NCBI GenBank assembly: GCA_023394035.1 | Contig: JAEXBK010000152.1 | Span: 1-6,428, forward strand | Length of the DNA: 6,428 nt | Direction of reading: 5' to 3' | Source of the DNA: Bacillota bacterium | GTDB taxonomy: Bacteria; Bacillota; Clostridia; Peptostreptococcales; Anaerovoracaceae | In this document: in pieces, positions 5,471 to 6,428 of the stretch | Layout: each line of letters begins with the position of its first letter | Position numbering within the stretch: the first letter of the stretch is position 1 | Made by a program: the position numbers and the translations under genes | Notes under the pieces: generated by a model | What the model saw: the letters and a program-made list of their open reading frames with translations, nothing else | What the model was told of the DNA's origin: nothing | The model's database searches: none

Positions 5471-6289
5471 ATGAAAGTTTATTCACTGACAGGGAAAAGC
5501 GGAACGGGAAAATCTTTTCAGGCCCAAAATCTTTGTATCGAGAAAGGAATCGAGAGCATAATCGATGACGGGCTGTTTATTTACCGTGATGCGGTAGCTT
5601 CGGGAAAATCTGCAAAGCGCCAAAAGACGAAGGTGGGTGCGATCAAGGCGGCGCTTTTTACGGACAAGGAGCACGCAGAAAGCACAAGAAACAAGATAAA
5701 GGAGCTTTCTCCCGAGAATATACTCATTATAGGAACCTCCGACAAGATGACGGACAGGATAGCAGATCGTCTTGAGCTTCCCGAGGTGAGTGAACGCATA
5801 TACATAGAGGATATAACGAGTGAGCAGGAGAGGCTTGAGGCTGCCCATCAGAGGCACGGACAGGGAAAGCATGTAATACCTGTACCTACGCTCCAGCTTA
5901 AGCGGGATTTTGCAGGATATTTTATAGATCCGATGAGGCTGTGGAGAAAAGCAAAAAGCGTTTCGATGGCAGGATTTATGCGTGAGAGCGGAAAGTCGGT
6001 GGTTCGACCTACATACAGCTACCTCGGAGACTTTTTCATATCGGATTCGGTTATATCTGACATAGCATTATGCGTCGGAAGAGAGACTGACGGAATACTC
6101 GATGTAGTCGGTGCTGCCGAAAATACGTCTCCTGACGATCTCGTGCTTCATGTGGTGATATATGCCGATTCTTCGCTCAAAGTACCTTCGGGCGCAAGAA
6201 GCTTTCAGAAAAAACTCGTTGAAACAATAGAAGAGATGACTGCCTTCAATGTCGTAAAGACGGATATTGAAGTCAGATACGCGGAATAG
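5471..6289 (+). CDS. P-loop NTPase with a C-terminal Asp23/Gls24-like domain
   Basis: This is a 272-residue soluble protein whose cellular role I do not recognise. Residues 1-150 look like a P-loop NTPase: a first strand KVYSLTG, Walker A GKSGTGKS (8-15), a strand ending in two acids (SIIDDGLFI, 29-37; a possible Walker B), and further strands NILIIGTSD (83-91) and RIYIEDI (109-115). Residues about 182-270 resemble the Asp23/Gls24 (DUF322) fold: a YSYLGDFFISDSVISDIALCVGRETDGI opening, a central LVLHVVIYADSSLKVP strand pair and a closing KLVETIEEMTAFNVVKTDIEV. Asp23-type proteins are linked to envelope stress in Firmicutes. A stop at 5462 forces the start to ATG 5471; the best upstream site, AGAAGGA (5449-5455), is unusually far away (15 bases). 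A glycosylase gene follows after 10 bases, so the two are probably cotranscribed. The NTPase call is fairly firm, the C-terminal domain is by pattern only. Confidence 0.8.
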   Translation: MKVYSLTGKSGTGKSFQAQNLCIEKGIESIIDDGLFIYRDAVASGKSAKRQKTKVGAIKAALFTDKEHAESTRNKIKELSPENILIIGTSDKMTDRIADRLELPEVSERIYIEDITSEQERLEAAHQRHGQGKHVIPVPTLQLKRDFAGYFIDPMRLWRKAKSVSMAGFMRESGKSVVRPTYSYLGDFFISDSVISDIALCVGRETDGILDVVGAAENTSPDDLVLHVVIYADSSLKVPSGARSFQKKLVETIEEMTAFNVVKTDIEVRYAE

Positions 6290-6291
6290 GA
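6288..6291 (+). promoter_or_regulatory. Ribosome binding site of the glycosylase gene
   Basis: AGGA overlaps the TAG stop of the upstream gene and lies 8 bases before ATG 6300. It is short, and suggests coupled translation of the two genes. Confidence 0.55.
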
Positions 6292-6299
6292 CATAATAA

Positions 6300-6428
6300 A
6301 TGGAAAATGGAAAAATAATAAGGCAAGTGAAAGTCAAAGATTTTGATCTCGATCATATTTTTGATTGCGGGCAGTGCTTCAGATGGAGAAAGCAGGATGA
6401 CGGCTCATATACGGGAATTGCAAAAGGA
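6300..6428 (+). CDS. 8-oxoguanine DNA glycosylase (OGG1 type), 3'-partial
   Basis: Only the first 43 codons are present, beginning MENGKIIRQVKVKDFDL and running off the right edge. The segment FDLDHIFDCGQCFRWRKQ (15-32) followed by DDGSYTGIA matches the N-terminal domain of OGG1-type glycosylases, whose human member has SGQSFRW at the same place. These enzymes remove 8-oxoguanine from DNA and nick the strand; in Clostridia a bacterial OGG1 form is common. The catalytic lysine and helix-hairpin-helix motif lie beyond the window and cannot be checked, so a related alkyl-base glycosylase is not fully excluded. It starts 10 bases after the P-loop/Asp23-like gene, consistent with one transcript. 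Confidence 0.85.
   Translation, partial: MENGKIIRQVKVKDFDLDHIFDCGQCFRWRKQDDGSYTGIAKG

Overview
The window looks like chromosome from an anaerobic, low-to-moderate G+C Firmicute of the class Clostridia. The main grounds are a Rex repressor of the clostridial type, a small 2[4Fe-4S] clostridial ferredoxin, strong AAGGAGG-type ribosome binding sites and simple T-tailed hairpin terminators. A more precise placement cannot be read from the sequence alone. There is no sign of insertion sequences, tRNA or rRNA genes, or a CRISPR array, and coding density is high (no gene-free stretch above about 120 bases).

Bases 1-2731 hold the end of a peptide/nickel-type (Dpp/Opp) ABC import operon: a solute-binding protein cut by the window's left edge, then two ATPases (DppD-like and DppF-like) with a 1-base gap and an 8-base overlap. 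The permease genes are not seen and presumably lie upstream. A MATE-family drug/sodium antiporter (2751-4112, TTG start) follows after 19 bases and is probably read on the same transcript.

Bases 4113-4500 are a self-contained acyl carrier protein unit: a near-consensus promoter, a 20-base near-perfect palindrome in the leader, an ACP gene and a hairpin terminator. No fatty-acid synthesis enzyme is adjacent. The NADH-sensing repressor gene rex (4531-5181) follows and converges on a 56-residue ferredoxin gene on the minus strand (5231-5401), with one hairpin between them that can terminate both.

Bases 5402-5470 are a short divergent promoter region. On its plus-strand side lies a 272-residue protein that I read as a P-loop NTPase joined to a C-terminal Asp23/Gls24-like domain; this is the least familiar gene here. 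Ten bases later begins an OGG1-type 8-oxoguanine DNA glycosylase, cut by the right edge.

Functionally the window combines nutrient import and efflux (left), one lipid-synthesis carrier (centre) and redox genes (rex, ferredoxin, oxidised-base repair; right). The best leads are the P-loop/Asp23 fusion coupled to the glycosylase gene, and the palindromic operator candidate in front of the solitary ACP gene.
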